From Gammaproteobacteria bacterium (GTDB lineage Bacteria; Pseudomonadota; Gammaproteobacteria; Steroidobacterales; GCA-2729495): a DNA stretch of 41,009 nucleotides. This document shows, piece by piece, positions 18,523 to 31,000 of this stretch (the first letter of the stretch is position 1; every line of letters starts with the position of its first letter). The translations under genes and the position numbers were made by a program. The notes beneath the pieces were generated by a model. That model ran no database searches, was not told where the DNA came from, and was given only the letters and a program-made list of their open reading frames with translations. Location of the stretch: assembly GCA_013001905.1 (NCBI GenBank), contig JABDLC010000067.1, positions 1-41,009 of the forward strand. Direction: 5' to 3'.

Positions 18523-19461
18523 TTACGGCATATCGTCCAGCAGCTCTTCTTTCTTCGGCTCCATCAGATCTTCCGGCGTGACATCGAGCGCCAGCGCTGT
18601 CGCCGTGGCGGTGTAGATCGATGAATAGGTACCCACAAAAATGCCCATGATCAGTGCCGTGGAAAAGCCTCTTACAGCCTCGCCACCGAGCATGAACAGC
18701 GACAGCAGCACCAGTAAGGTCGTCAGGGACGTGATCAGGGTGCGTGCCAGCATCTGATTAATGGATGTGTTCGCAATCTCAACCGCGGTGCCTTTACGCA
18801 AGCCGCGAAAATTCTCGCGGATCCTGTCAAACACCACGATGGTGTCATTCAGCGAGTACCCGATCACGGCCAGCACCGCCGCCAGCACCGAGAGATCAAA
18901 CGGCAGCTGCAGAACCGAAAACATGCCGATCACAATGACAACGTCGTGCACAAGTGCGGCGACTGACCCGACAGCAAATTTCCACTGGAACCGGAACATG
19001 ATGTAACCGAGGATCATCAGCAGCGCGAAAATCATCGCGGTACCGCCCTGCTCCGTCAGTTCCTCACCCACCTGCGGCCCGACAAACTCGACACGCCGCA
19101 AATCGACGGCGGCATCGCCCTCGCGCAATACATCAAGAATTTTCTCTGCGAGCTTGGCGTTGTCGGCATCCTCACCCTGCCGGGGCAGCAGCCGTATCAT
19201 TACATCGCTGGCGGCGCCGAAATTCTGCACCTGTGCATCACCGAAACCGGAAGCACTCAGGCGATTACGAATATCCGGCAGATCCGCAACACCGGAATAG
19301 CCGACTTCCAGTAATACACCGCCGGTGAAGTCGATGCCGAAATTAAGTCCGCGCGTCATCAGAGAACCGACCGACGTAAGAAGTAACACTGCGGACAGCA
19401 CATAGGCCAGCTTGCGACGGCCCATAAAGTCAAAATTAAATTTCGCGTTCAATTGTTTCAT
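18523..19461 (-). CDS. secF: Protein translocase subunit SecF
   Basis: With SecD it forms the proton-driven complex that helps pull secreted proteins across the inner membrane. The protein has 312 residues. The first transmembrane segment (RKLAYVLSAVLLLTSVGSL) is followed by the periplasmic domain beginning GLNFGIDFTGGVLLEV, then five more membrane segments including VIGYSLNDTIVVFDRIRENFR, the SecF hallmark. Its ATG overlaps the secD stop (TAATG). Confidence 0.97.
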   Translation of the reverse strand: MKQLNAKFNFDFMGRRKLAYVLSAVLLLTSVGSLMTRGLNFGIDFTGGVLLEVGYSGVADLPDIRNRLSASGFGDAQVQNFGAASDVMIRLLPRQGEDADNAKLAEKILDVLREGDAAVDLRRVEFVGPQVGEELTEQGGTAMIFALLMILGYIMFRFQWKFAVGSVAALVHDVVIVIGMFSVLQLPFDLSVLAAVLAVIGYSLNDTIVVFDRIRENFRGLRKGTAVEIANTSINQMLARTLITSLTTLLVLLSLFMLGGEAVRGFSTALIMGIFVGTYSSIYTATATALALDVTPEDLMEPKKEELLDDMP

Positions 19462-21320
19462 TACGCTGCTCCTCCGATCGGCAGCCGTTCCAGCGTGCGC
19501 CTGCCGAACAGCGCATTAACCAGCGCGCGCGTACCGATAATGGAGGTGAACATGGAGGTTACGATGCCGACCGACAAGGTGATCGCAAACCCTTTGATCG
19601 GCCCGGTGCCGAACGCAAACAGTACGACGGCCGCAATCAGTGTCGTGACGTTCGCGTCAGCAATCGTCGATAACGCCTTGTCGTAACCCGCCGCAATACT
19701 CGCCTGCGGTGAGTTGCCGTTGCGTACTTCCTCACGAATACGCTCGAAGATCAGTACGTTCGCATCAACAGCCATGCCCACGGTGAGCACGATACCGGCG
19801 ATACCCGGCAACGTCAGCGACGCCTGCAGCAATGACAGGATCGCAACCATGAGCACCAGATTAAGCAGCAGCGCGGTATCCGCGATCAGACCGAAAGCGC
19901 GATAGTAGATCGCCATAAAGATTACGACCAGCACAAAACCAATGATGATCGCGTTAAAGCCGCGATCAATATTGTCCTGACCGAGGCTCGGCCCGATGGT
20001 GCGCTCTTCGACCTTATAAATCGGCGCAGCCAGCGCGCCGGCCCGCAGCAACAGCGACAAATCGCGTGCTTCGGTGACATCGAGACCGGTAATCTGGAAA
20101 CTGCTGCTGAATACGCCCTGAATCGTTGCGACATTGATAACTTCGCGTTCGGTGCGGGTGACGGTCCTGATCTCGCCGTCACGCTCGATTTCTTCGCGAT
20201 TCTGCTCAACGAACAATACGGCCATCGGCTTGCCGACGTTGTCGCGTGTGGTGCGCAGCATCTCATCTGCGCCGGTCGCGTCGAGCCGCACAAATACGGC
20301 CGGGCTGCCTTCAGAAAAGCCCTGACTGGCGTCGGTTAACTGATCACCGGTAACAATCGCGCCGCGCTTCAGCAGCACCGGCTGACTCTGCCGGTCGCGG
20401 AACAGCTCACAACCGAGCGGCGCACGGCCGCGGCGTTCAGCCTCAAATGCACTCTCACCCTCGCACACCAGTCGAAACTCCAGTGTGGCCGTGGCATCAA
20501 GAATGCGTTCTGCCTGCGCCGGATCCTGCACGCCGGGCAACTGCACGACGATGCGATTCACGCCCTGCCGCTGCACTACCGGCTCTGCGACACCGAGCGC
20601 ATTCACACGATTGCGCAACGTGATGGTGTTCTGCTGAATCGCAAAGTCCTGCCAGGCGCGCACCTGATCATCAGTCGCGCGAATGGTCAGCTGCTGCTCG
20701 TCACCGCTCTCGCTGCGGCGAATATCGAACAGCTCTTCACGGTCGTTGACCATCTGTTCGGCAATGTCCAGATCGGCCAGACTGGTTACGCGCACACGCA
20801 CCTCTTTGCCGACAACCCGCACATTGCGGCGGATGCGCTCACGACGCAGCTGGCGATTCAGGTCGTTCGAGATGATGTCCAGGCGCTGCGCAATCGCGGC
20901 CTCGAGATCAACCTCAAACAGGAAATGCACACCGCCCCGCAAGTCGAGCCCGAGGCTCATCGGCTGCAGACCCAGATTCCGCAGCCATGCCGGCGTGCGT
21001 GGCGCGAGCGTCACTGCAACTACATAGGCCTTGTCACTCAGGTTGTCGCGCAACAGCTCGCTGGCGCGCAGCTGCTCCTGCACATCATCAAACTGCACCA
21101 GCAAGCGGCCTTCTTCGATATAGCTGTCTGCGCGGCTTATCTGAGCCTCATCCAGCAGACCGCTGACCTGCTCAACCGTCACATCGGCCAAAGGGTTGTT
21201 GTCACTGCGGCTGACCTGGACCGACGGCGCCTTGCCGAACAGGTTGGGCACCGCGACGAACACGCCGAGCAGTACAACGGCTGCAACCAGCAGGTTCTTC
21301 CATGCGGGATAGTGGTTCAT
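19461..21320 (-). CDS. secD: Protein translocase subunit SecD
   Basis: Partner of SecF; 619 residues, close to the E. coli length. An N-terminal membrane segment (YPAWKNLLVAAVVLLGVFVAVPNLFG) is followed by a large periplasmic P1 domain with LGLDLRGGVHFLFEVD, then by five C-terminal membrane segments with GFNAIIIGFVLVVIFMAIYY, LTVGMAVDANVLIFERIREE and FAFGTGPIKGFAITL. The conserved Asp of the last-but-one motif, needed for proton use, is present. The gap to yajC is 11 bases, so yajC-secD-secF is one operon. Confidence 0.98.
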   Translation of the reverse strand: MNHYPAWKNLLVAAVVLLGVFVAVPNLFGKAPSVQVSRSDNNPLADVTVEQVSGLLDEAQISRADSYIEEGRLLVQFDDVQEQLRASELLRDNLSDKAYVVAVTLAPRTPAWLRNLGLQPMSLGLDLRGGVHFLFEVDLEAAIAQRLDIISNDLNRQLRRERIRRNVRVVGKEVRVRVTSLADLDIAEQMVNDREELFDIRRSESGDEQQLTIRATDDQVRAWQDFAIQQNTITLRNRVNALGVAEPVVQRQGVNRIVVQLPGVQDPAQAERILDATATLEFRLVCEGESAFEAERRGRAPLGCELFRDRQSQPVLLKRGAIVTGDQLTDASQGFSEGSPAVFVRLDATGADEMLRTTRDNVGKPMAVLFVEQNREEIERDGEIRTVTRTEREVINVATIQGVFSSSFQITGLDVTEARDLSLLLRAGALAAPIYKVEERTIGPSLGQDNIDRGFNAIIIGFVLVVIFMAIYYRAFGLIADTALLLNLVLMVAILSLLQASLTLPGIAGIVLTVGMAVDANVLIFERIREEVRNGNSPQASIAAGYDKALSTIADANVTTLIAAVVLFAFGTGPIKGFAITLSVGIVTSMFTSIIGTRALVNALFGRRTLERLPIGGAA

Positions 21321-21331
21321 TCAGGATTAAC

Positions 21332-21655
21332 TCAGACTGACTTAATAGTGCCTTTCGGCATCACGGTGCTGACAGTGTGCCGCTGCACGGTGACAACGAC
21401 ATTGTCGGCGAGCTCGACACGAACAAAGTTCTCTTTAACTTCCGTGACTTTGCCGAGCAACCCGCCCGCTGTCGTGACTTCGTCACCGACTTTCAGGGCA
21501 TCGACCATCTCCCGGTGCTCTTTTTGACGCTTCGTCTGCGGCCGGATCAGCAGAAAATAAAAGACGACGAATATCAGCACGAGCGGCAGCAGACTCATCA
21601 GGCTGCCCTGCCCGCCCGCGTCCTGCGCGTATGCATTACTTATAAAGAATTCCAT
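21332..21655 (-). CDS. yajC: Sec translocon accessory protein YajC
   Basis: A small inner-membrane protein of the SecDF-YajC complex; 107 residues. A single membrane segment (SLLPLVLIFVVFYFLLIRPQ) is followed by the family motif RPQTKRQKEHREMVDALKVGDEVTTAGGLLGKV and a short beta domain. It starts the yajC-secD-secF operon, 95 bases after tgt. Confidence 0.97.
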   Translation of the reverse strand: MEFFISNAYAQDAGGQGSLMSLLPLVLIFVVFYFLLIRPQTKRQKEHREMVDALKVGDEVTTAGGLLGKVTEVKENFVRVELADNVVVTVQRHTVSTVMPKGTIKSV

Positions 21656-21750
21656 TGCAGTCGAGTCCCTGCCGACAAGCCAAAAACGGCGCGTATTATG
21701 GCACAGAACCGCTCCCGGTCAGGGATGGCGGCGTCGGAGCCCCGCCGGGG

Positions 21751-23945
<2,195 letters not shown>

Positions 23946-24003
23946 GGGCGCGCATTGTATAGAATCGCGGCTCGCCTGCGGGGTCGCGCAGGCTGAAACG
24001 TGA

Positions 24004-24090
<87 letters not shown>

Positions 24091-24093
24091 ACT

Positions 24094-25701
24094 TCAGCGT
24101 TGCAGCGTCCAGTTGCGGACCAGTTGACCCCATTGCTCATCAGCGCGCGCAAACGCATCGGGTGCGCCCGCTTCAAACAAGGCTCGATTCAATCCGGGCC
24201 AGGGTCTTTGACGTCCTTCGCCCGGTATCTGTCGAGTGGCATCAATCGTAATTTTGCTTCCCCGACCGATCTCAGGCGCACTTTGGTCGAGTGGCAGAAT
24301 GGGCACCGATTCCCAAACCCTGAGATTTCCGGCGGGTTGCCACAATGCCACCATCGCCAGTAACACCTGTTCCTGATTGGTCACATCGATATCTGAATCG
24401 ACGACGACGATCACTTTTGCAGTGAAGTTTGTTTTGGCGATGTGATTTGCCACCGCCAAACCCTCCCCAGGCTCTTTTTTGTCGATACTGACCACGGTAA
24501 AGCCCGACGACCGCGTGTCATAAAACCAATCCGTAATATTGGGAAATTTCTTGCGCAGCTTGTATAAAGACCCGGCGTGACTTGCAGACATCAGCGCCCC
24601 CGCCTGAATGCCGGTGAAGTTATTCATTACCCACGGCTGCTTGCGATGAGTCACTGCGGTGACACTCATCCAGAACACTTCGTCTTTAACCGGCCCCTGA
24701 TACCCGTACCATTCGCCGTACGGACCCTCAGGCCGCAGATCATCGAGCGGGACTTCGCCTTCAATGATCATTTCAGCGTGAGCGGGCACCAAAAAGTCAT
24801 TGGTCACGCATTTCACCGTTTCGATCGGGGCACCCGCCAGACCACCGGCAATCGCGAGCTCATCGACAACGCCGTTGTAACCGAAATTCATTTTGCTGCC
24901 TGAAACCATCCACACGTATGGATCAGCACCCAGCACTATAGACACCGGCGCCGTCTTCTCGCCGCGCTTCTTCGCTGCCCACAGATGGCGGTAACCGGTC
25001 TGACCGGGTTCTGAATTCAGGCCCAGTTCACGCGGACCACGCAGGTGGCAACGATAGGTGCCGATGTTGACACCGAATTTCGGATGGCGAGTGAACACCG
25101 CGCCGGTATTGATATATCGCCCTGCGTCGGAGGGATTGCCCTGAATAAACGGAAACGACGTCAGGTCTATCTCATCGCCTGTCAGGATGACGTCCTTGCA
25201 AGGGACCTCATCGGCATCGGTCACCACGGGGTCAATGAGTGGGTAAAGACCATTGTTTTCGGCAAGCTTCTGCCCTATGTGAGCCCTGGCTTTGCGGTAG
25301 CTGCCGTATGAAGGTCTGTTAACAGGCTCCGCAACCGGCTCCAGGCCAAACGCGATGCATTCAGCATCCATGTGCCCGCTTTCATTAATCAGCAGCGGCC
25401 CGCGCAACCATTTGCCGTCAACACGCACCCTGTCCACGAGCAACGCGGGTGCCCCCCGCATACCGTGCTGGTCACGCAGGCGATACATCAGTGCCGTCAG
25501 TTCATACTCGTCCTGATTCGCCCGGGGTAGATGCAGGAGCAATCCGTGCTGATCCAGCGCCGCCACGTAATCGCGCATCGATCGAAAATGCGCCCGGACT
25601 TTTGCGGACCCGGTGCCGCTGATTCGGGCTTCCGCTGGCAGACTGCCGGCCACGGGAACGGATGCAGCCAGACCCAGCAGGTCGCGCCGGGAAAAATTCA
25701 T
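24094..25701 (-). CDS. UbiD-family decarboxylase with a Tat signal peptide
   Basis: UbiD enzymes reversibly decarboxylate aromatic or unsaturated acids using prenylated FMN. The start is ATG 25701 after a G-rich ribosome site, giving 535 residues. The N-terminus MNFSRRDLLGLAASVPVAGS has a twin-arginine motif (SRRDLL, Arg5-Arg6), a hydrophobic stretch and a likely cleavage site at PAEA (about residue 25). The mature part has UbiD motifs: FGVNIGTYR (cofactor binding), PVSIVLGADP, PAHAEMIIEGEV and RPEGPYGEWYGYQGP. The Tat signal predicts export of the folded, cofactor-loaded enzyme. The substrate is unknown; no ubiX is nearby. It abuts the 3' end of tRNA-Leu. Confidence 0.88.
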   Translation of the reverse strand: MNFSRRDLLGLAASVPVAGSLPAEARISGTGSAKVRAHFRSMRDYVAALDQHGLLLHLPRANQDEYELTALMYRLRDQHGMRGAPALLVDRVRVDGKWLRGPLLINESGHMDAECIAFGLEPVAEPVNRPSYGSYRKARAHIGQKLAENNGLYPLIDPVVTDADEVPCKDVILTGDEIDLTSFPFIQGNPSDAGRYINTGAVFTRHPKFGVNIGTYRCHLRGPRELGLNSEPGQTGYRHLWAAKKRGEKTAPVSIVLGADPYVWMVSGSKMNFGYNGVVDELAIAGGLAGAPIETVKCVTNDFLVPAHAEMIIEGEVPLDDLRPEGPYGEWYGYQGPVKDEVFWMSVTAVTHRKQPWVMNNFTGIQAGALMSASHAGSLYKLRKKFPNITDWFYDTRSSGFTVVSIDKKEPGEGLAVANHIAKTNFTAKVIVVVDSDIDVTNQEQVLLAMVALWQPAGNLRVWESVPILPLDQSAPEIGRGSKITIDATRQIPGEGRQRPWPGLNRALFEAGAPDAFARADEQWGQLVRNWTLQR

Positions 25702-25786
25702 GTCAGCACCCCCCAACTTTACGGGACAACCCCGTCTAAGATACTAGCATCAGTAGAGCGGGGAACAGCCCCGCCGTGCGGGAGTT

Positions 25787-26422
25787 TCAAGAACCCCCTA
25801 AATCAGCCGCTACTGCTCGCGCAGCCTTCGCTGAGGCTTCGGCCTGAAACTCGCCGTTTGCCTTGACGACCATCCAGGAACCGCCGACACAAAACACGTT
25901 CGGCAGGGCCAGAAAATCGCGGTAGTTGTCAGCATTCAGGCCGCCGGTCGGACAAAACTGAACATCAGGAAACGGGCCGGCCAGGGATTTAAGCATCGCC
26001 ATTCCGCCGACAACCTGAGCCGGAAACAACTTGAAATGACGCAACCCGGCGTCCAGACCCAGCATCAACTCAGACGGCGTTGCGATACCCGGCAACAACG
26101 GAATGTTGTGATCGACTGCAGCCTTCACCAGCGCTTCGGTAATGCCCGGTGTGACCACAAAATCCGCACCGGCATCCATCGCTGCGCGCAGTTGCTCCGT
26201 GTTGGTCACCGTTCCGGCACACACCACGGCATCGGGAAAACGCTGTCTTGCCAACCGGATCGCATCCAGCCCGGCGTCAGTGCGCAACGTAATTTCGAGT
26301 GCGTTAATGCCGCCCTCTGCCAGCGCCTCGGCGATCGGCACGATCTCGTCGGCACGGGCGACCTGAATGACGGGCAAAACCGGCAACGTGCGATCACTGA
26401 TATCAGCAAACGGTGTATTCAT
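25787..26422 (-). CDS. eda: 2-keto-3-deoxy-6-phosphogluconate aldolase
   Basis: Splits KDPG into pyruvate and glyceraldehyde-3-phosphate, the last step of the Entner-Doudoroff pathway. The protein has 211 residues. The Schiff-base lysine is Lys131 (RHFKLFPAQ), the catalytic Glu43 is in ALEITLRT, and the phosphate-binding motif is FCPTGGLNADNYRDFL. It is last in the zwf-pgl-edd-eda operon, 24 bases after edd. Confidence 0.97.
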   Translation of the reverse strand: MNTPFADISDRTLPVLPVIQVARADEIVPIAEALAEGGINALEITLRTDAGLDAIRLARQRFPDAVVCAGTVTNTEQLRAAMDAGADFVVTPGITEALVKAAVDHNIPLLPGIATPSELMLGLDAGLRHFKLFPAQVVGGMAMLKSLAGPFPDVQFCPTGGLNADNYRDFLALPNVFCVGGSWMVVKANGEFQAEASAKAARAVAADLGGS

Positions 26423-26446
26423 ACTAGTTACTCTGGCTTTCCCGGC

Positions 26447-28240
26447 CTAAACGATAAATCCGGCGCCTGCATCGGCATCCGCTACAGCAGCTCGCGCACT
26501 GGCAAACAGATTACGGCCGAGCGTGGGCGGCTCACTCGCCAGCGGTGCCGGCTCGCGCGCCTGCAACTCTGCATCGGACACGTCAACGCTCAGCTGATCA
26601 CTGTTTGCATCCACGGTTACCACGTCGCCGTCGCGCAAACGCCCGATCAGTCCGCCTTTCGCCGCTTCCGGGGTCACGTGGATGCCCGCCAACACCTTGC
26701 CGGACGCGCCCGACATGCGGCCGTCTGTGACCAGCGCAACGTTGAACCCTTTCTTCTGCAACAACGACAGGGGCGGCGTCAGCTTATGCAGCTCCGGCAT
26801 GCCGTTTGCAGCCGGGCCCTGCCCGATGACGACGACCACGACATCGCAGTTGAGCTCGCCGTCCTGGAACGCCTGCTGCACAGCCTGTTGCGAATTAAAT
26901 ACGCGGCACGGCGCGGTGACCGAGTGCTTATCGTCATCGATCGCCGATGTTTTTACGATACCTGTACCGATATTGCCGGTCAGCACCCGCAAGCCGCCCT
27001 CTGCGCTGAAGGGTTCTGCCACCGGGCGCAGCACGTCCGTATTGCGACTCTCTGCAATCGGCGCCGACCAGGACAGCGCACCACCCTCCTCGGTGATTTC
27101 GCAGGCATAGGCATCAAGACCGTCACCCATCAGATTGGTGACATCTTCATTCAGTAAGCCGCCACGGCGGAGTTCGGAAACGATATAAGCAAGACCACCG
27201 GCATCACGGAAGTGATTCACGTCTGCAATGCCGTTGGGGTAGACACGTGCGAGTAGTGGCACGTGTCGCGACATATCAGCCATGTCCTGCCAGCGCAGAT
27301 CAATGCCGGCTGCGCGCGCGATCGCAATCAGATGCAGCGTGTGATTGGTCGACCCGCCCGTCGCCAGCAATCCGGCTACTGCATTGACGAGTGACTTTTC
27401 GGTGACCACCTGCGACAGCGGCACCTTTTTGTCGACGGCGTTTAGCAATTGCTCGACAGAAACACGGGTCAGCTCGCCGCGCAGCGACGTACCGGTGTTC
27501 ACAAACGATGCCGACGGCAGCTGCGCACCCAGCATTTCCATCATCATCTGATTGGTATTGGCCGTGCCGTAGAACGTGCAGGTGCCCGGGCTGTGATACG
27601 ACGCCGACTCAGCCGCAAACAGCGTGTCTTTGTCGATTTCACCCGCGGCAAATTGCTGCCTGACTTTTGCCTTCTCCTCGTTGGAAATACCGGACGGCAT
27701 CGGCCCCGCGGGAATAAACACCGCCGGTAAATGACCGAACTGCAGCGCTCCGATCAGCATGCCCGGCACGATCTTGTCACAGACGCCGAGGCATGCCACC
27801 GCATCGAACACGTTGTGCGTGAGCGACACCGCCGTCGCCATCGCGATGACATCACGACTGAACAGACTGAGCTCCATACCCGGCTGCCCCTGCGTCACGC
27901 CGTCACACATCGCCGGCACGCCACCTGCCACCTGTGCGGTAGCGCCGTGCTTGCGGGCGGCCGCTTTGATTTCGTCGGGATACGTAGCCAGTGGTTGATG
28001 CGCCGACAACATATCGTTGTACGCGGTCACGATGCCAATATTGGCGCCCTGCCGTTTGGCAATGCGCTGCTTATCACCTTCCGGCGATGCTGCGACGACA
28101 TGAGCCATGTTGCTGCATGACAGGCAGCCGACCGCCGGGCTGAGATCCTGCGTCTGCTCAAGCAGCTCAAGATAGCTGCTCCTTGATTCGCGGCTGCGAT
28201 CAATGATGGCCTGCGTAATGCGCTCAACTTCTGGATGCAT
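26447..28240 (-). CDS. edd: 6-phosphogluconate dehydratase
   Basis: A 4Fe-4S dehydratase of the IlvD/Edd family that turns 6-phosphogluconate into KDPG. The protein has 597 residues (E. coli 603). Cluster and active-site motifs are present: [83 protein letters not shown] and [22 protein letters not shown]. It lies between pgl (12-base gap) and eda. Confidence 0.98.
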   Translation of the reverse strand: MHPEVERITQAIIDRSRESRSSYLELLEQTQDLSPAVGCLSCSNMAHVVAASPEGDKQRIAKRQGANIGIVTAYNDMLSAHQPLATYPDEIKAAARKHGATAQVAGGVPAMCDGVTQGQPGMELSLFSRDVIAMATAVSLTHNVFDAVACLGVCDKIVPGMLIGALQFGHLPAVFIPAGPMPSGISNEEKAKVRQQFAAGEIDKDTLFAAESASYHSPGTCTFYGTANTNQMMMEMLGAQLPSASFVNTGTSLRGELTRVSVEQLLNAVDKKVPLSQVVTEKSLVNAVAGLLATGGSTNHTLHLIAIARAAGIDLRWQDMADMSRHVPLLARVYPNGIADVNHFRDAGGLAYIVSELRRGGLLNEDVTNLMGDGLDAYACEITEEGGALSWSAPIAESRNTDVLRPVAEPFSAEGGLRVLTGNIGTGIVKTSAIDDDKHSVTAPCRVFNSQQAVQQAFQDGELNCDVVVVVIGQGPAANGMPELHKLTPPLSLLQKKGFNVALVTDGRMSGASGKVLAGIHVTPEAAKGGLIGRLRDGDVVTVDANSDQLSVDVSDAELQAREPAPLASEPPTLGRNLFASARAAVADADAGAGFIV

Positions 28241-28252
28241 GGTCGTTACCTG

Positions 28253-28999
28253 CTAGCGCTCGACGGCGCAATAGACTCTTCCCGGCACACCGTCCGGTTT
28301 TTTCAATTCAGTTTCTTCGAGAAATGCCAGCACAGGCAGCTCCCGACGCTGACGCTCATCTATGGTAGCGCTTCCGAGCGCAACCAGTACCTGCTCGAGT
28401 ACTGCACGCTTCTCTTCGCCAACGAGCTGTAAAACAAAGTAGCGTGTCTGCAGTAAAGCGCGGAGCGACCAGGTCAGACGCTGCTCCCGACTACTGGCAG
28501 ATTGCGTGATCATTACCCGATGCGGTTGCTGCAGATCCAGCATCTCATCAATATTCGGCGCATCGGGGAAAAAGGATGCGGTATGCGCGTCACCGCCCAT
28601 GCCGAGATGCACGACGTCAAAAGGCAGAGTAAATGCATCAAGTCGCGCTGCTCGCTCGGCATCGCTCTCGTCCGGTTTAAATAACGGCACGAACGTGGCC
28701 TGCACGCCCGGTTTCGCAAGCAACGCCGACCGCAGCATGCCAGCGTTCGATCGCTCATCATCCTCGGCAACACAGCGCTCATCCACAAGTGTGATTTCAA
28801 CTGCGTTCCAGTCAACAGGCAGTTGCGCCAGTTCGGCGAGCATCAAGTGCGGCGTACTCCCACCCGAGAAAGCAATCCGCGCGGAGCCGCGCGCATCAAT
28901 CGCGTCGCTTAACCGACCGGCAATATCAGCCGCCAGTGCCTCGGCCTGAATGGCAGCGCTGTCATTCTGCAGCAAATTTTTTTCGCTCATGCTTGTCAT
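28253..28999 (-). CDS. pgl: 6-phosphogluconolactonase (DevB/Pgl type)
   Basis: Hydrolyses 6-phosphogluconolactone to 6-phosphogluconate. The protein has 248 residues. It has the family motifs IAFSGGSTPHLMLAEL, ITLVDERCV, NAGMLRSALL and VVHLGMGGDAHTASFFPDAP. Two starts are possible (ATG 28999 or ATG 28990). It is 7 bases after zwf and 12 bases before edd, so the product passes along the same operon. Confidence 0.95.
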   Translation of the reverse strand: MTSMSEKNLLQNDSAAIQAEALAADIAGRLSDAIDARGSARIAFSGGSTPHLMLAELAQLPVDWNAVEITLVDERCVAEDDERSNAGMLRSALLAKPGVQATFVPLFKPDESDAERAARLDAFTLPFDVVHLGMGGDAHTASFFPDAPNIDEMLDLQQPHRVMITQSASSREQRLTWSLRALLQTRYFVLQLVGEEKRAVLEQVLVALGSATIDERQRRELPVLAFLEETELKKPDGVPGRVYCAVER

Positions 29000-29006
29000 C
29001 TGCTCG

Positions 29007-30467
29007 TCAGGCGTTCCAGTTGAACCAGCGACGCCGGTCCTGCGCCAGCAGGTCTACCGCTTCGATCGGACCCCATGCGCCGGCCGGATAGTTCAGCACA
29101 GGCTGACCGGTTTTTTCCCAGCAATCAAGAATCACGTCCACCCATTCCCAGGACGCGCAGATTTCATCTGAGCGCATGAACAAGGTCTGATCGGCACGGA
29201 TCACGTCCAGCAACAACCGTTCATAGGCACTCGGCGATCTGTGCGCCTCGAAAGCCTGATCAAACGACAGATCCAGCGCAGCGCCCTGCAGGCGGGTTTG
29301 CCCGCTCAGGCCGGGAACCTTGTTAATGAGACTCAGTTCAATGCCCTCGCGCGGCTGCAGACGAATCACGAGCTGGTTGTCGGGGACACGACCGCTGGAA
29401 TTCTTGAAAAAGCGATGCACGACCGGCTTAAACTGGATCACAATCTCCGAGTACTTCGTCGGCAATCGTTTACCTGTGCGGAGATAAAACGGTACGCCCT
29501 GCCAGCGACTGTTTTCCAGCTCAGCCTTGATGGCAACAAACGTCTCTGTGTCAGACTTGTCCGCAGTCGCGTCGGATTCTTCCAGATAGCCCGGCACCGC
29601 TTCGCTTTGTATATGACCGCCGACGTACTGCCCCCTGATGGTCACATCACTGACGCTGGTCTCTTCCATCGGTTTCAGACAGCGCAGTACCTTGAGCTTT
29701 TCGTCACGCACAAAATCCGGCTGGTTTTTTGCCGGCGGCTCCATGCTGACGAGGCACAGCAACTGCAGCAGATGGTTTTGCACCATGTCGCGCAGCGCAC
29801 CGGCCCCGTCATAAAACTTCCAGCGCCCGCCGACACCGATGCTTTCTGCAACGGTGATCTGCACATGATCAATAAAATTTCGATTCCACAAGGGCTCGAA
29901 CAACACATTCGCAAATCGCAGCGCCAGCAGGTTCTGCACCGTCTCTTTACCCAGGTAGTGATCGATGCGGTAAATCTGCTCTTCCGCAAATACGGATTTG
30001 ACGAACCCGTCTATCTCTTCAAAGGATGCCCGCGACTCGCCCAGCGGCTTTTCAACCACGATTCGGGTGTCGTCATTAACGAAATTCGCTTCGTCGATGG
30101 CGCGACAGATCGGCGGAAAAATAGAAGGCGGTGTGGACAGGTAGATGACGCGGTCTTCTGCCGGAAGCCGGCCGGCCAGGTCGCGGAAACAGTTAGCGTC
30201 CGTCGCATCACCGACGATATGCACCAAACGCGAGTGAAAGCGCGCTGTGACCTCCTCGCTCATCGTATCGGTGTATTCGCTGGCCTCAATCCAACGCGCC
30301 ACTTCAGCGTGAAAATCGTCCTCGCTGAATTTACCGCGGCCGAAACAATAAATGCGCACGCCGTCTGACAACAAGCCCTCGTTGTCCAGACTGCACATGG
30401 CGGGGTACAGCTTGCGAAGCGCAAGGTCGCCTTCACCGCCGATAATGATCAGATTACAACCATTCAT
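29007..30467 (-). CDS. zwf: Glucose-6-phosphate 1-dehydrogenase
   Basis: Oxidises glucose-6-phosphate to the 6-phospholactone with NAD(P)+, feeding the Entner-Doudoroff route downstream. The protein has 486 residues. The coenzyme site is IIGGEGDLALRKLYPAM (usual form GASGDLAxRKL; the GGEGD version is a little unusual). The catalytic motif RIDHYLGKE is at about 167-175, and VEKPLG and FYLRTGKRLP are present. It is the first gene of zwf-pgl-edd-eda, with 103 bases upstream before the MAPEG gene. Confidence 0.98.
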   Translation of the reverse strand: MNGCNLIIIGGEGDLALRKLYPAMCSLDNEGLLSDGVRIYCFGRGKFSEDDFHAEVARWIEASEYTDTMSEEVTARFHSRLVHIVGDATDANCFRDLAGRLPAEDRVIYLSTPPSIFPPICRAIDEANFVNDDTRIVVEKPLGESRASFEEIDGFVKSVFAEEQIYRIDHYLGKETVQNLLALRFANVLFEPLWNRNFIDHVQITVAESIGVGGRWKFYDGAGALRDMVQNHLLQLLCLVSMEPPAKNQPDFVRDEKLKVLRCLKPMEETSVSDVTIRGQYVGGHIQSEAVPGYLEESDATADKSDTETFVAIKAELENSRWQGVPFYLRTGKRLPTKYSEIVIQFKPVVHRFFKNSSGRVPDNQLVIRLQPREGIELSLINKVPGLSGQTRLQGAALDLSFDQAFEAHRSPSAYERLLLDVIRADQTLFMRSDEICASWEWVDVILDCWEKTGQPVLNYPAGAWGPIEAVDLLAQDRRRWFNWNA

Positions 30468-30570
30468 TGGTGTTCAATCTCCGATTAAATCCACCCTTCG
30501 TCGGGGTGTCCCGGCGAAACGAGTGCGGAGGTTACCACTGATGCAACCGCGCGCGGCGGCAATTTTGGCC

Positions 30571-30960
30571 TCAGGAAGCGGTCATCTGCCAGATCAGACC
30601 ACCGATACCGCCCAGCAGCAGCGCGATGTTCGGCAGCCAGCTGAGCATGAACCCGAGCGTGCGCTTCGGCGGATCCTGAACATAAGCCCTTATATAGAGA
30701 ATGCGCCCTATCAGGAACACAGCACCAATCCCGGCAGCCCAAGCAGCGCTGATGTAAGTGCCGAACATCAGGATGGCCGGGATAAATACGACCAGTTGCT
30801 CCATCGTGTTGTAGTGCGAGCGATGGTAGCGCTCGAAGATCTCATTGCCCGATGTTGCCGGCGCCATGACTTTTTGCTGCACGCGGGCACGGCCCACAAA
30901 CGCCGCAAACACCATGAACTCCACGAGCGCGAGCCCGATCACCAGATAGACCAATTCCAT
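30571..30960 (-). CDS. MAPEG family membrane protein
   Basis: A small integral membrane protein of 129 residues related to microsomal glutathione transferases and eicosanoid enzymes. Four hydrophobic segments can be seen (about 2-22, 55-72, 72-88 and 103-125). The family motif FERYHRSHYNTMEQLVVFIPAI lies after the first segment, and GRILYIRAYVQDPPKRTLGF before the last. Bacterial members are mostly uncharacterised. A link to the adjacent sugar operon is not indicated. Confidence 0.88.
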   Translation of the reverse strand: MELVYLVIGLALVEFMVFAAFVGRARVQQKVMAPATSGNEIFERYHRSHYNTMEQLVVFIPAILMFGTYISAAWAAGIGAVFLIGRILYIRAYVQDPPKRTLGFMLSWLPNIALLLGGIGGLIWQMTAS

Positions 30961-31000
30961 AGCAAACCCCTGCCGTATTGGTAAATTTACTAACGAACGA

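Noticed and set aside
26036-27157. 373-codon plus-strand frame opposite eda and edd
   Set aside because: Antisense to two clear enzymes, with His/Arg/Gln-rich composition typical of shadow frames.
29241-30368. 375-codon plus-strand frame opposite zwf
   Set aside because: Fully inside zwf on the other strand with no motif; a shadow frame.
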